A stretch of 64,000 nucleotides of DNA from Catellatospora tritici (GCF_019083965.1 NZ_JAHRCY010000026.1:1-64000), one strand, 5' to 3'. Shown: positions 1 through 7,806, counted from the first letter of the stretch. Notes: generated by a model from the sequence alone, not told the origin. Made by a program: numbers and translations.

Positions 1-143
1 CGCACATGTTCGCGAGCCGGGTCGTCCGGGCTCGTCTCGGCCAGGCGGAGCAGAGCCGCCTCGGCCACGGAGGCGTCGAGGTCGTCGCTGGTGCTAACGG
101 AGTCGACGGGGGTCTCGACGAGGGTCGTGGTGCTGACAGACAT
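1..143 (-). CDS. RNA polymerase sigma factor, SigB/SigF type (N-terminal fragment)
   Basis: Only the first 47 codons are present; the gene runs off the left edge. It starts at ATG 143, behind a good ribosome site (GAAGGA, 6 nt upstream). After a Ser/Thr/Val-rich lead, residues 30-47 (AALLRLAETSPDDPAREH) look like the helix that precedes region 2 in the stress and sporulation sigma factors of actinobacteria, where a Leu-x-x-Leu-Ala stretch is followed by an Asp/Pro turn and an Arg-Glu helix. Family assignment is inference from this short stretch. A CsbD-like gene nearby on the plus strand is a typical target of such a factor, which is weak contextual support. Confidence 0.5.
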   Translation of the reverse strand, partial: MSVSTTTLVETPVDSVSTSDDLDASVAEAALLRLAETSPDDPAREHV

Positions 144-450
144 TGCAGTTCCTTCACCGCAGTGAACCGCGTCGGAACCGGTGCGCCCTGCGCACTCGGC
201 CGCGGTCCTCTGTTCGGCGTCGACACCCGCTTCTTGAGCGTCGTGAACGGCTTGTGGGGCCGACCCGACACGCATGCCGGGCAGACGAACCATACCGCCT
301 ATCGTCTGAAAGTACGAACCCACATCCGCCGGACGCGGCTCGCCCACCGATCCGCGTACTCGTTTCGCCGAGGTCGGCCCAGGTTCCGATCTGGACACTC
401 GCACCACGATTGGCATGTTTGCCCGCTCGGATTGCGGGGATCCGCAGCGG
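144..450. other. divergent intergenic region
   Basis: About 300 bp separate the sigma-factor start from the plus-strand permease, so promoters for both genes should lie here. I see no convincing coding sequence, no long palindrome and no clear -35/-10 pair. The stretch at 295-330 is locally AT-richer and may hold the minus-strand promoter. Confidence 0.4.
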
Positions 451-1578
451 GTGAAGAGAGGACGTATCACCTCCGCCGACGTGTTCCGGTGGTCGGCGGC
501 GGCCGCGTGCGGCGTGGCCGCGGTGGGGCTGGGGCTGATGGCGATCTGGACGGTGCGGGAGGTGCTGGTCCTCGTACTGGTCGCGCTGTTCGTGGCGGTG
601 AGCCTGGACCCCGCGGTCCGCTGGCTGGTGCGCCACCGCGTCCGGCGCCCCTACGCCGTCACCGTCATCCTGGGGCTCGCCCTGGGCTCGACGGCCGCAT
701 TGGTCATCGGTGTCGGGCCGCCGCTGGTGCGCCAGGCCGGGGCGCTGGTGAAGGATCTGCCGGGCTACATCGCCGGGCTGGACGAACGGTCGCCGGTGTT
801 CCGCGACCTCAGCGCCCGCTACGGGGTCGGGCACCGGCTCAACGACCTGGCCGCCTCGATCCCGACCTGGATCGGCGCCAGCCTGCCGGGCCTGTTCCAG
901 ACCTTCCTGGACGGGCTGGCCACCACGCTGACCGTGGTGGTCCTGTCGCTGTACTTCCTGGCCGACCTGCCCCGGCTGCGCCGCCGGGCCCAGCTCATGG
1001 CGCCCGACCGACACCGCGAGCGAGTACGCCGCATCGTGGACACGGCCGTCGACAAGGTCGGCTCGTACATGATCGGCAACCTGATCGTGTCGGTGATCGC
1101 CGGGGTGGTCGCCTACGCGGGCCTGCTGATCCTGGGCGTCCCGTTCGCGCTTCCGCTCGCGTTGATCGTCGCGATAACCGACCTGATCCCACTGGTGGGG
1201 GCGACGCTGGGCATGGCGGTCTGCGGCGTGGTGGCCGCGATCGCCTCCGGCCTGTGGCCGGCCGCGATCGCGATCGTGGTGTGGCTGCTGGTGTACCAGC
1301 AGGTCGAGAACTACTGGATCGTGCCCCGGGTGATGCGGCGGAGCCTGGACATGCCGTCGCTGGCCGTCCTGCTCGCGGGCCTGGTGGGGGCGGCCATGCT
1401 GGGCCTGATCGGCGCGCTGATGGCCATTCCGATCGCGGCCACGGTCAAGGCCGTGATCGCCGAGCTGCGCGCCCCGGTGCCCCCGCCGGGGTACCCGACC
1501 GACCCGGTCCCCCAGGACGCCGAGGTCGCCGCCCTCGTCGAGCAGGCCGACCCGGCCGCGCCGCAACCGGCCGGGTGA
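451..1578 (+). CDS. AI-2E family transporter (PerM-like membrane protein)
   Basis: The 375-residue product has the pattern of the AI-2E/PerM permeases: two N-terminal membrane helices (roughly residues 10-55), a soluble stretch, then four or five helices near residues 165-340. The segment around 255-275 (TDLIPLVGATLGM) matches the conserved Asp-Leu-Ile-Pro-x-x-Gly signature, and VYQQVENYWIVPRVM is the family motif Gln-x-x-Glu-Asn-x-x-x-x-Pro. The C-terminus is a short acidic Pro-rich tail. Members export signalling molecules or exchange Na+/Li+ for protons; the substrate here cannot be told. GTG 451 is preferred because an in-frame ATG at 415 adds a polar leader without a ribosome site; neither start has a strong one. 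Confidence 0.85.
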   Translation: MKRGRITSADVFRWSAAAACGVAAVGLGLMAIWTVREVLVLVLVALFVAVSLDPAVRWLVRHRVRRPYAVTVILGLALGSTAALVIGVGPPLVRQAGALVKDLPGYIAGLDERSPVFRDLSARYGVGHRLNDLAASIPTWIGASLPGLFQTFLDGLATTLTVVVLSLYFLADLPRLRRRAQLMAPDRHRERVRRIVDTAVDKVGSYMIGNLIVSVIAGVVAYAGLLILGVPFALPLALIVAITDLIPLVGATLGMAVCGVVAAIASGLWPAAIAIVVWLLVYQQVENYWIVPRVMRRSLDMPSLAVLLAGLVGAAMLGLIGALMAIPIAATVKAVIAELRAPVPPPGYPTDPVPQDAEVAALVEQADPAAPQPAG

Positions 1579-1645
1579 TCCGGCGAAGCCGCCGTCGACC
1601 AGCGCACCAGGTGTGGCCTCGGTCGTCGACGGGTACTGCCCGATC

Positions 1646-1963
1646 ATGAGCGAACCGAACTTCACCCCGCCCGCCGAGGATTTCGAACCACCGGGCGACG
1701 AGGCACCGGTGCAGCCGCTACCCGAACCGGCCGACGGGGACCTCCCCGAGTACGCCGACGACCAGGTGAACGCGCAGGACCGCGACGTCTCGACCGGCGA
1801 CGAGCCGGGGCGCGACCCGCAGGCGTTGCCGGCCGACCGGGACACTCCGCCCCTGGGCATGGACGACCAGGGGACCACTGCCGGTGGCCGGCGGCGTGGC
1901 GACACGCTGGACGACCGACTCGCCCGCGAGGAGCCCGACTCGGTCGGCGAACCCCCGGACTGA
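1646..1963 (+). CDS. small acidic, disordered protein of unknown function
   Basis: A 105-residue protein rich in Asp, Glu, Pro and Gly with no predicted membrane or globular segment. It begins at ATG 1646; a GTG at 1613 is in frame but adds a peptide that looks like read-through intergenic sequence. Repeated Pro-Pro-Gly-Asp-Glu and Asp-Arg-Asp patches suggest an intrinsically disordered protein. It lies 67 bp after the permease and 81 bp before the CsbD-like gene. Similar acidic proteins are common next to actinobacterial stress genes, but I do not recognise a family. Confidence 0.55.
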   Translation: MSEPNFTPPAEDFEPPGDEAPVQPLPEPADGDLPEYADDQVNAQDRDVSTGDEPGRDPQALPADRDTPPLGMDDQGTTAGGRRRGDTLDDRLAREEPDSVGEPPD

Positions 1964-2044
1964 CCGACGCCCCGATGGCGTTTCGCGGGTGTCCGCCGCG
2001 GGCAGGCATTTGGCAGTGGATCGATACAGACGGAGGGAGCGACC

Positions 2045-2260
2045 GTGGGCGCGTTGGACGAGGCGAAGCACGAGGGCCAGGAGTTGCTGGGCAAGGCCAA
2101 GGAGAAGATCGGTGACGCCACCGACAACCACTCCCTGCAGGCTGAGGGCATCGCCGACCAGGCCAAGGCGAAGATCAACCAGGCCGGTGACGATATCCGC
2201 GACGCGATCCGCGGCCGCGACGAGGACGAGGACGAGGTCGCGACCCGGTCCCAGCGCTGA
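2045..2260 (+). CDS. CsbD-like stress protein
   Basis: A 71-residue hydrophilic helical protein with the CsbD layout: Ala-Lys-Gly-Lys repeats giving two amphipathic helices (LGKAKEKIGDATD at 16-28 and DQAKAKINQAGDDI near 37-50). It starts at GTG 2045 after a clear GGAGGGA ribosome site. CsbD proteins accumulate under general stress in a sigma-B-dependent way; their molecular role is unknown. The C-terminal tail is unusually acidic (DEDEDE). A strong hairpin terminator follows at 2270-2306, so the gene is probably transcribed alone or as the end of an upstream unit. Confidence 0.85.
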   Translation: MGALDEAKHEGQELLGKAKEKIGDATDNHSLQAEGIADQAKAKINQAGDDIRDAIRGRDEDEDEVATRSQR

Positions 2261-2269
2261 GCCCGATTC

Positions 2270-2306
2270 GAGGTATGGCCCGCCGTCTCACGGCGGGCCA
2301 TACCTC
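2270..2306 (+). terminator. intrinsic terminator after the CsbD-like gene
   Basis: A perfect 16-bp inverted repeat (arms 2270-2285 and 2291-2306, loop TCTCA) begins 9 bp after the CsbD-like stop codon. There is only a weak T tract (GTTCT), as is usual in high-GC actinobacteria. Confidence 0.8.
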
Positions 2307-2421
2307 GTTCTGCCCGCGCCGCCGTCCCGCAGGACGCCGACTCCGGCCGGGCGGTGTGATCGGGTTTACAGGTTCGCGTATCAGGAGAAAAAGGTCTTAC
2401 ACGCGACCTCTGGAGGACACC

Positions 2422-2628
2422 ATGCGACTCAACGATGACGACATCGTCGCTTCGACCGGGGCCGGCGGCGAAGGGCCCGCCGACGCGGGTGCCAGCGAGA
2501 ACGTCGACCCGCGCGAGCACGACGGCGGCGCGGACGGCGGTGCGGACACCGAAGGCCCGGCCGACGCGGGCGCGGGCGAGACCGTGGCGCCCGACGAGCA
2601 CGACGGCGGAGCCGACGGCAGTGCCTGA
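2422..2628 (+). CDS. acidic two-repeat peptide coupled to an oxygenase (possible substrate or RiPP precursor)
   Basis: A 68-residue peptide starting at ATG 2422 with an ideal GGAGGA ribosome site. A short N-terminal segment (MRLNDDDIVAST) is followed by two imperfect copies of a ~26-residue unit: each runs Glu-Gly-Pro-Ala-Asp-Ala-Gly-Ala, then x-Glu-x-Val, then Glu-His-Asp-Gly-Gly-Ala-Asp-Gly. It contains no Lys, Cys or aromatic residue and has one His per repeat. Its stop codon (2626-2628) lies inside the beginning of the oxygenase gene, which starts at 2621, so the two are translationally coupled. A leader-like start, tandem acidic core and coupling to a peptidyl oxygenase are the architecture expected of a modified-peptide precursor; this is inference, and the function is unknown. 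Confidence 0.7.
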   Translation: MRLNDDDIVASTGAGGEGPADAGASENVDPREHDGGADGGADTEGPADAGAGETVAPDEHDGGADGSA

Positions 2629-3847
2629 CCAGCTCGGGCACCACGCAGCGCCGGACCCGTCGGGTTCGGCGCTGCGCCGCTGCGTCGGCGACCCGGCCGC
2701 GTTCGCCGACGAGCACTGGGGTCGCCGACCGATGCTGCGACCCACCGGCGACTGCGGCGACCTGCTGGACCTCGAGGCGGTCGACGAGCTGCTGAGCGTC
2801 CGCGGGCTGCGCACGCCTTTCCTGCGGGTGGCCCACGACGGCAAACTCGTCCCCGCCGAGCGGTTCACCGGCGGCGGCGGCCTCGGTGCCGAGATCTCCG
2901 ACCAGGTACGCGACGATCGCGTGCTGGACCTGCTCGCGGGCGGGGCGACGCTGGTACTGCAGGGCTTGCACCGGATCTGGCCGCCGCTGCAGGCGTTCTG
3001 CCTCGACCTGGCCGGTGCGCTGGGCTGCGCGGTACAGGCCAACGCCTATCTGACCCCGGCGGGAAACACCGGCTTCGCCACGCACTACGACACGCACGAC
3101 GTGTTCGTGTTGCAGATCGCGGGCACCAAGCATTGGCGCGTGCACGAGCCGGTCCATCCGGACCCGCTGGAGCGTCAGCCGTGGGGCGGCCGGGCCGACG
3201 AGGTCGCCGCCACCGCGACCGGACCCGCGTACCTGGACCATGTGCTGTCCCCGGGCGAGCTGCTGTACCTGCCGCGCGGGTGGCTGCACGCCGCCTCCGC
3301 CGTCGAGGCCACCAGCCTGCACGTCACCCTCGGCTTGCGCCGCCCGACCCGGTACACGATCGCCCAGGCGCTGCTCGACCTCGCCGGCGCCGACCCTCAG
3401 GTCCGCTCCGGGGTGCCGCTCGGGCTGGACCTGACCGATCCGGCGCAGCTGGCTCCGCACCTGGCCGCCACGGTCGAGGCGCTGCACGACGCGATGCGCA
3501 AGGCCGATCCGGCCGAGATCGCCCGGCACCTGCGTGCCGGTCAGTGGACCGCACACCGGCCCGCGCCGGTCCGCCCGGTCGCGCAGGCCGCCTTCGCCGA
3601 CTCGCTGACCGGGGCCAGCCGCGTACGGCTGCGCCCGGGACTTCGCTTCAGCTGCGTCGACGGTCGGCTGGAACTTCCCGGCCGGGTCCTGACCTTCCCC
3701 CCGGGATGCCAGAGTGCACTGCAAGCCGCGTTGGCCGGTCCGGCCGTCGGGGTGAAGGACCTGCCCGGCCTGGACGACCTCGAGTCGCGTCTCGTCCTGG
3801 CGCGAAGGTTGCTGCGGGAGGGCGTCCTGGTCCCGGCCGACGAATGA
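2621..3847 (+). CDS. JmjC/cupin-4 family Fe(II)/2-oxoglutarate oxygenase
   Basis: A 408-residue protein of the ribosomal-oxygenase-like cupin family, whose known members hydroxylate side chains of protein substrates. The N-terminus has the family signature ending in Glu-His-Trp-Gly-Arg-Arg-Pro (about 27-33). Metal ligands are visible: His155-x-Asp157 in HYDTHD and the distal His223 in RGWLHAA; Lys at about 170 in GTKHWRVH is a likely co-substrate contact. The C-terminal end (ARRLLREGVLV) resembles the winged-helix tail of these enzymes. The start is GTG 2621, overlapping the stop of the acidic repeat peptide by 8 bp, which makes that peptide the first candidate substrate. A hairpin at 3896 ends the unit. 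There is no second modifying enzyme or exporter beside it. Confidence 0.85.
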   Translation: MPDQLGHHAAPDPSGSALRRCVGDPAAFADEHWGRRPMLRPTGDCGDLLDLEAVDELLSVRGLRTPFLRVAHDGKLVPAERFTGGGGLGAEISDQVRDDRVLDLLAGGATLVLQGLHRIWPPLQAFCLDLAGALGCAVQANAYLTPAGNTGFATHYDTHDVFVLQIAGTKHWRVHEPVHPDPLERQPWGGRADEVAATATGPAYLDHVLSPGELLYLPRGWLHAASAVEATSLHVTLGLRRPTRYTIAQALLDLAGADPQVRSGVPLGLDLTDPAQLAPHLAATVEALHDAMRKADPAEIARHLRAGQWTAHRPAPVRPVAQAAFADSLTGASRVRLRPGLRFSCVDGRLELPGRVLTFPPGCQSALQAALAGPAVGVKDLPGLDDLESRLVLARRLLREGVLVPADE

Positions 3848-3895
3848 CGAGTCGCGGAGACCCGAGGAATGAAGAGCCGCAGGGGCGCAGACAGC

Positions 3896-3933
3896 GGCCG
3901 GCGGTCGCCCACCCCCGTTGGCGACCGCCGGCC
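3896..3933 (+). terminator. terminator of the peptide-oxygenase unit
   Basis: A perfect 14-bp inverted repeat (3896-3909 and 3920-3933, loop of 10) followed by TTCTCT, 48 bp after the oxygenase stop. Confidence 0.75.
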
Positions 3934-4192
3934 TTCTCTGTCCGGGTGGACGCCGTCCCCCAACGGCGTCTGTCCACCCATCCCCCGGTGATGCTGCTCG
4001 GTGCCGCGCGGCGGATCTCTCCGCCCGAGCCGTCCCTCACGTTTCGGCGAGGGCTTCGTCGAGCGCTGCATCACTGGAACCCAAGTTACGGTCTCTGACC
4101 TGCGGCGTCCAGGGTTAAGCCAAGATTTTTTCACTCTAGGTAGTCACTCAATGACGGTGAGCGCTCAAACATGGCGCGCGTCACAACGTCAG
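3934..4192. other. non-coding stretch between convergent genes
   Basis: About 260 bp between two terminators. It includes an AT-richer patch near 4115-4150 (AAGATTTTTTCACTC). No open frame here has a ribosome site or protein-like composition. No function is assigned. Confidence 0.4.
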
Positions 4193-4219
4193 GGGGTGCG
4201 GCCCCACGGGCCGCACCCC
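4193..4219 (-). terminator. terminator of the hemerythrin gene
   Basis: Perfect 12-bp arms (4193-4204 and 4208-4219) with a 3-nt loop, 14 bp beyond the minus-strand stop codon at 4233. Confidence 0.75.
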
Positions 4220-4232
4220 TTCGCGAAACCGA

Positions 4233-4853
4233 TCAGGCTTGCGCGCTGCTGAGCGAGAGCGGGTCAGCCGGCGCGTCGGCCTTGGCCGCCTCCATACGCT
4301 CGGCGAGTTCTCGCAGGTCAGCCCGGCCGATGGCTTTGCGGACCTCCGGGAACCACTCCTTCTCCTCTTCCTCGACGTGGTGGCGCACGTTCTCCATCAG
4401 CACCGTCATCTTGGCGTCGAAACGCTCATCGGTGGGGTCCATGCCGCGCAGTTCCGACAGCATCCACGCGACCACGTGGTGCTCCTCGACGCTCTCCAGG
4501 ACGTGCTCGCCGGTGTCCGGGGCGGCCTTGCGCGCGGTCGGGTAGAAGATCGTCTCTTCGATGTAGGCGTGCGTGGTCAGCTCGGTGATCACCTGATCCA
4601 CGATCTTGCGCTTGGCCGCGTGCGCGTTGTCGCCGGCCTTCTCGAACTGCTTGAACAGACCCTCGACGACCTTGTGGTCGGCTTTGAGCAGTGCGATCGC
4701 GTCCATGCCCGTCGACGCCGCAGCGCCGATCGACTTCTTCGCCGACGCGCTCGTCTTGCCCGTCGAGGACGAGCGGGCGGCGGCGGTCGTCGATTTGCGT
4801 GCGCCCGTCGAGGACTCTCCCTGACGCGTACCCGCTTTGGTTGCCTGAGCCAT
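4233..4853 (-). CDS. hemerythrin HHE domain protein with Lys/Ser/Ala-rich N-terminus
   Basis: A 206-residue protein starting at ATG 4853 with an AAGGAGG ribosome site. Residues 1-52 are low-complexity Ser/Thr/Ala/Lys, probably disordered. From about 53 on it is a four-helix HHE domain: LLKADHKVVEGLF, then LTTHAYIEETIFYP, then EEHHVVAWML and VRHHVEEEEKEWFP carry the His and Glu residues that would bind a di-iron centre. Such proteins bind O2 or NO or help in iron and redox stress. An in-frame extension upstream to 4987 exists but lacks a ribosome site. It sits alone between a terminator and a long upstream gap. Confidence 0.9.
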   Translation of the reverse strand: MAQATKAGTRQGESSTGARKSTTAAARSSSTGKTSASAKKSIGAAASTGMDAIALLKADHKVVEGLFKQFEKAGDNAHAAKRKIVDQVITELTTHAYIEETIFYPTARKAAPDTGEHVLESVEEHHVVAWMLSELRGMDPTDERFDAKMTVLMENVRHHVEEEEKEWFPEVRKAIGRADLRELAERMEAAKADAPADPLSLSSAQA

Positions 4854-5315
4854 TGGAGTGCCTCCTTTTGCGATGACACGTTTACCATTACCCGCATATC
4901 CGCTGCGTACACATGTTTGCGGGGAGTTCGCGGTAATCGTGCTCATTGCCTGGGACAGGATCTCCTTGCGATACATGTCGATCATGTCGGCGTAGTGCGG
5001 TCCGACGACGCGACGAACAGTTCGCCGAAACCGGCGGCCGCTCAGCCCGGACGTCGGCCACGGCCGGTGCGCCAGCCGCACCGCCTCGTCCCGATTTTCA
5101 TGGCATGTCGAGTACCCGCGCACCCACGCCCGGAAACGCCGCAGCAGGCCCGCCGACCGGCTGCGAGCAGCAGTTCGGCGGGCCTGCCGAGCGCGGCTCG
5201 GACCTACAGCTCGGTCCAGGTCGAGGCGGCCGTACCCCGCCGCCTGGAACCGGTTGACTGCCACGACCGCCGTTGATCTAATCCAGCGCGATGTCGGCTT
5301 CGGCGAGGGGCGCTC
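4854..5315. other. intergenic region upstream of the hemerythrin and surface-protein genes
   Basis: The 460 bp separate divergent genes and should contain both promoters. The part next to the hemerythrin gene (4865-4990) is AT-richer than the rest. The open frames crossing it are in frame with the hemerythrin gene on the minus strand but have no ribosome site and no recognisable domain. Nothing else was identified. Confidence 0.35.
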
Positions 5316-6110
5316 GTGTCTAATGGATGGTTGACCCGTGCCGCGGCGGGCCTGAGCGTGATCGCACTGCTCGCGGTGGCGGTGCCCGCCCACGCGGGTG
5401 ACGTCGCGCAGGTTCACAGCTGGATGACCGGGGCCAAGACCGCGGTCGCGGGTGGCGAGCCGGTCGAGTTCCGGCTCAACTTCACCCAGTCCGGTGGGAC
5501 CTACTTCGTCTACGCGCAGTCGATCGCCATCGACATCGTCCCGCCCGCCGGGGCAAAGGCGAACACCGCCGCGGTCGAGTACCAGTACTTCACTGACTGG
5601 AATCCGCTTCCGCTCAGTCCCATGGAGCTCGCGACCGAGAGCGTGGCGTTCCGAAACCTGCGCGTCAAGTTCAGTCCCACCGCGGTCGGCGGCGACTGGC
5701 GACTGCGGGCCCGGATCACCGACTACGACTGGTCCATCCACGGCGAGATCCAGACCGGCGCGGGCGGTGAGGTGGTGGAGCAGAGCGACTGGTTCACCAT
5801 CACCGTGGCGGGAACGTCGCCACCAGCCAAGACGGCCGCTCCCGCACCGTCGAAGCCGAAGACCCCCGGCTCCACTCACCCGGCCACTCCGGCCGCCTCC
5901 GGGATCGCCGCGATCCCGAGTCCGTCCGACACCGGCGGAGATCCCGCGGTCGAGGCGTCGCCGATCGCGTCGGCCGACCAGGTGGGCCAGGTGAAAGCTT
6001 CCGACAGCGGGCCGTCCGGCCTCGGGTACGTCGCGCTCGGGGTCGGGCTCGCGGTTGTGTTCGGCGCGGGCGGCCTGTTCGTGGTGCGGCGGCGGCAGGG
6101 CCGGGTCTGA
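5316..6110 (+). CDS. secreted, C-terminally membrane-anchored surface protein
   Basis: A 264-residue protein with a signal peptide (charged start, hydrophobic stretch about 10-24, cleavage near AHA). It has an Ig-like beta domain at roughly 30-168, a Pro/Ala/Ser/Thr-rich wall-spanning linker (170-225), and a C-terminal membrane helix (about 235-255) followed by an Arg-rich stop-transfer tail. No LPxTG sortase motif is present, so it should stay membrane-anchored. The domain between signal and linker is not one I recognise. GTG 5316 follows a GAGGGG ribosome site. Single-gene unit; role unknown, probably surface-related. Confidence 0.7.
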   Translation: MSNGWLTRAAAGLSVIALLAVAVPAHAGDVAQVHSWMTGAKTAVAGGEPVEFRLNFTQSGGTYFVYAQSIAIDIVPPAGAKANTAAVEYQYFTDWNPLPLSPMELATESVAFRNLRVKFSPTAVGGDWRLRARITDYDWSIHGEIQTGAGGEVVEQSDWFTITVAGTSPPAKTAAPAPSKPKTPGSTHPATPAASGIAAIPSPSDTGGDPAVEASPIASADQVGQVKASDSGPSGLGYVALGVGLAVVFGAGGLFVVRRRQGRV

Positions 6111-6129
6111 TCAGGGTCGGCCGCGACCG

Positions 6130-6615
6130 AGCAGAGGCCCCCGCGGACGGGCCGCCGAAGTGCCCGGTGACCACCGCGGCCACCGCCCGGCGGGCCTTCG
6201 CCGGGTCAGGCGGGGTGCCTGTCCGGTCGGCGAACAGCAGATGTGTGGTGCCGATCAGCATCGCCGCGAGCGTGTCGACGTCGGCCGTGACCCGGCCCAG
6301 TTCCCGCTCGGCGGCCAGGTATCCGCCGATCAGGATCGCCGCGTCGGTCAGCACCGGCACCCCGGCCGGCCACGTCTCTCGCAGCCTGGCGCGCAGCTCG
6401 TCGCGGTAGGTCACCAGGGCGACCATCGCCACCGCGGCCCACCCGAACAGGGCAGTCAGCGCGTCGGTCAGGTTGTCGACCACCGACCCGGTCCCGGCCG
6501 CGGCCAGCAGCGCGGCGGCCTGCGGGTCCATCCGCCCGATGCGGTCGAGCACGAACGCGGCGAGGAAGTCGGCGAAGTGCCGGTGCAGGACGCCTTTGGC
6601 GCAACCCGCCTCCCG
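6130..6615 (-). pseudogene. TetR-family regulator remnant lacking the start of its DNA-binding domain
   Basis: Directly after the nitroreductase stop (6616-6618), in the same reading frame, comes REAGCAKGVLHRHF, which matches the second half of a TetR helix-turn-helix (usual form Arg-Glu-Ala-Gly-x-x-x-Gly-x-Leu-Tyr-x-His-Phe). It is followed by an all-helical segment ending about 6133 that fits a TetR ligand domain. The ~30 residues that should precede it, including helix 1 and the start of helix 2, are missing. Residues expected after the His-Phe are also shortened, and the conserved Tyr is His. The frame stays open to 5800, overlapping the surface-protein gene tail to tail. A GTG at 6552 could start a fragment, but it could not bind DNA as a TetR does. 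Confidence 0.65.
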
Positions 6616-7221
6616 TCACACCTCGCTGACCGCCTCGTCGTACGCCAGCCGGGGCAGCCGTTCCCGCCACGCGTTCGGTCCCGGTCGACCGATGTTGACC
6701 AGCAGGAACGAGCGCAGCCTCCCGTCGGGGAAGAACTCGGCGTCGACCCCGGCCGGGTCGAACCCGCTCATCGGACCGGCGGCCAGCCCCGCGGCGCGTA
6801 CCGCGATGAGGAAGTAACCGGCCTGCATGGCCGAGTTGAGTCGGGCCTGCTGCTCCCGGGCAGTCTGGTCGCCGAACCACTCGGCGGCGCGCGGTTCGTG
6901 CGGAAACAGCTCCGGCAGCCGCCGGGGGAACTCGGTGTCGGCGGCCAGCACCGCCACCAGCGGCGCCGCGGCGGTCTTGGCCCGGTTGCCACTGCTCAGA
7001 TGCGGTAGCAGCCGCGCCCGTGCGGCCGCGGAGCGGACCAGGACGATCCGCAGCGGCTGCGAGTTGAACGCCGTCGGGCCGTGCCGGACGAGGTCGTGGA
7101 TCAGGCGGACCTCCTCGTCGGTCACCGGCTCGTCGGTGAACGCGTGGGCGGTGCGGGCCTGGCGGAACAGCAGGTCCTGCAGCGGTTCCGGCAGCACGGT
7201 CGCGGTCTCGGGCAGGGTCAC
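6616..7221 (-). CDS. nitroreductase family protein, RutE/malonic semialdehyde reductase-like
   Basis: A 201-residue FMN-dependent nitroreductase-fold protein. Signatures of the RutE/HadB group are visible: RTAHAFTDEPV near 22-32, GPTAFNSQPLRIV at about 48-60 and the PMSGFDPAGVDAEF segment near 150-163. Members reduce malonic semialdehyde, nitro compounds or quinones with NAD(P)H. GTG 7221 overlaps the stop of the upstream flavin reductase (GTGA), so the two are co-translated, which resembles the RutF-RutE pairing. Other pyrimidine-degradation (rut) genes are absent, so the substrate is open. Confidence 0.8.
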   Translation of the reverse strand: MTLPETATVLPEPLQDLLFRQARTAHAFTDEPVTDEEVRLIHDLVRHGPTAFNSQPLRIVLVRSAAARARLLPHLSSGNRAKTAAAPLVAVLAADTEFPRRLPELFPHEPRAAEWFGDQTAREQQARLNSAMQAGYFLIAVRAAGLAAGPMSGFDPAGVDAEFFPDGRLRSFLLVNIGRPGPNAWRERLPRLAYDEAVSEV

Positions 7222-7730
7222 GGCGTCGCCTCGCGGTCCAGGCGCCGGTAGCCGCCCATGTGGTAGAGCAGCGGCTCGGCGTCGCGGTGCTCGGCGTGCA
7301 CCGGCCGCCCCAGCACGATGGCGTGGTCGCCCGCGGGCACCCGGGCGTCGACCTCGCACACCAGGGTCGCCAGGACGCCGTGCAGCAGCGGCATGCCGTA
7401 CGGGCCGGGCGTCCACGTGGTCTGGTCGGCGAACCGGTCGATCCCCTTGGTCGCGAAGTTGCGCGCCAGGTCATGCTGCCCCGCCGCGAGCAGGTGCACG
7501 GCCACGTGCCGGGCCTGCTGCACCGCGGGCCAGCTGGTCGACTCGCGGTCCAGGCAGAACGAGACCAGCTGCGGGCGCAGCGAGACCGACGTGAACGAGG
7601 TGGCGGTGAAGCCGACAGGCGGCAGGCCGGACCCGCCGGACAGAGTGACTACGGTGACTGTCGTCGCATGCCGCCGCAGCGTGCCGAGCAGCAGGTGCGG
7701 GTCGATGCCGTAGGGCGCCGTGACCGTCAT
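7218..7730 (-). CDS. flavin reductase-like protein (RutF/HpaC type)
   Basis: A 170-residue protein of the FMN-binding split-barrel flavin reductases: residues 13-55 include VTVVTLSGG, PPVGFTATSFTSVSL and PQLVSFCLDRES, which form the flavin-binding face. The segment LLAAGQHDLARNFATKG is the conserved Leu-x-x-x-Gln-x-x-Leu-Ala-x-x-Phe motif, and the C-terminal GDHAIVLGRPV strand is typical. It supplies reduced flavin to a partner oxygenase. ATG 7730 has only a weak ribosome site. It is the first gene of the unit with the nitroreductase; no obvious partner monooxygenase follows. Confidence 0.85.
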   Translation of the reverse strand: MTVTAPYGIDPHLLLGTLRRHATTVTVVTLSGGSGLPPVGFTATSFTSVSLRPQLVSFCLDRESTSWPAVQQARHVAVHLLAAGQHDLARNFATKGIDRFADQTTWTPGPYGMPLLHGVLATLVCEVDARVPAGDHAIVLGRPVHAEHRDAEPLLYHMGGYRRLDREATP

Positions 7731-7784
7731 GCGGACACGTCGGTGGGGACAGCTGCGGGGGTCATGAAGGCAACCTAACAGCCG

Positions 7785-7806
7785 CTCAAGCAATACTCAA
7801 CATCTC
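7785..7806 (+). promoter_or_regulatory. possible SARP-type direct repeat (two units, weak)
   Basis: CTCAAGCAATA and CTCAACATCTC stand next to each other with an 11-bp period, like the stronger sites in the polyketide region. An AT-rich -10-like stretch (GATTAATA) follows at about 7814. It lies between the flavin reductase gene and the membrane-protein gene. Two imperfect units could be chance. Confidence 0.25.

Noticed and set aside
160..415. Sigma-B-type promoter before the sigma-factor gene
   Set aside because: A GTTC/GGTAT pair exists on the minus strand, but the spacing (about 18 bp) is outside the usual range.
154..3042. 962-codon open frame on the minus strand across the first genes
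   Set aside because: It overlaps several well-supported plus-strand genes and has shadow composition (Arg/Pro/Gln/His-rich); long antisense frames are normal in high-GC DNA.
4854..4990. In-frame N-terminal extension of the hemerythrin protein
   Set aside because: The ATG at 4853 has a far better ribosome site, and the extension has no domain-like sequence.
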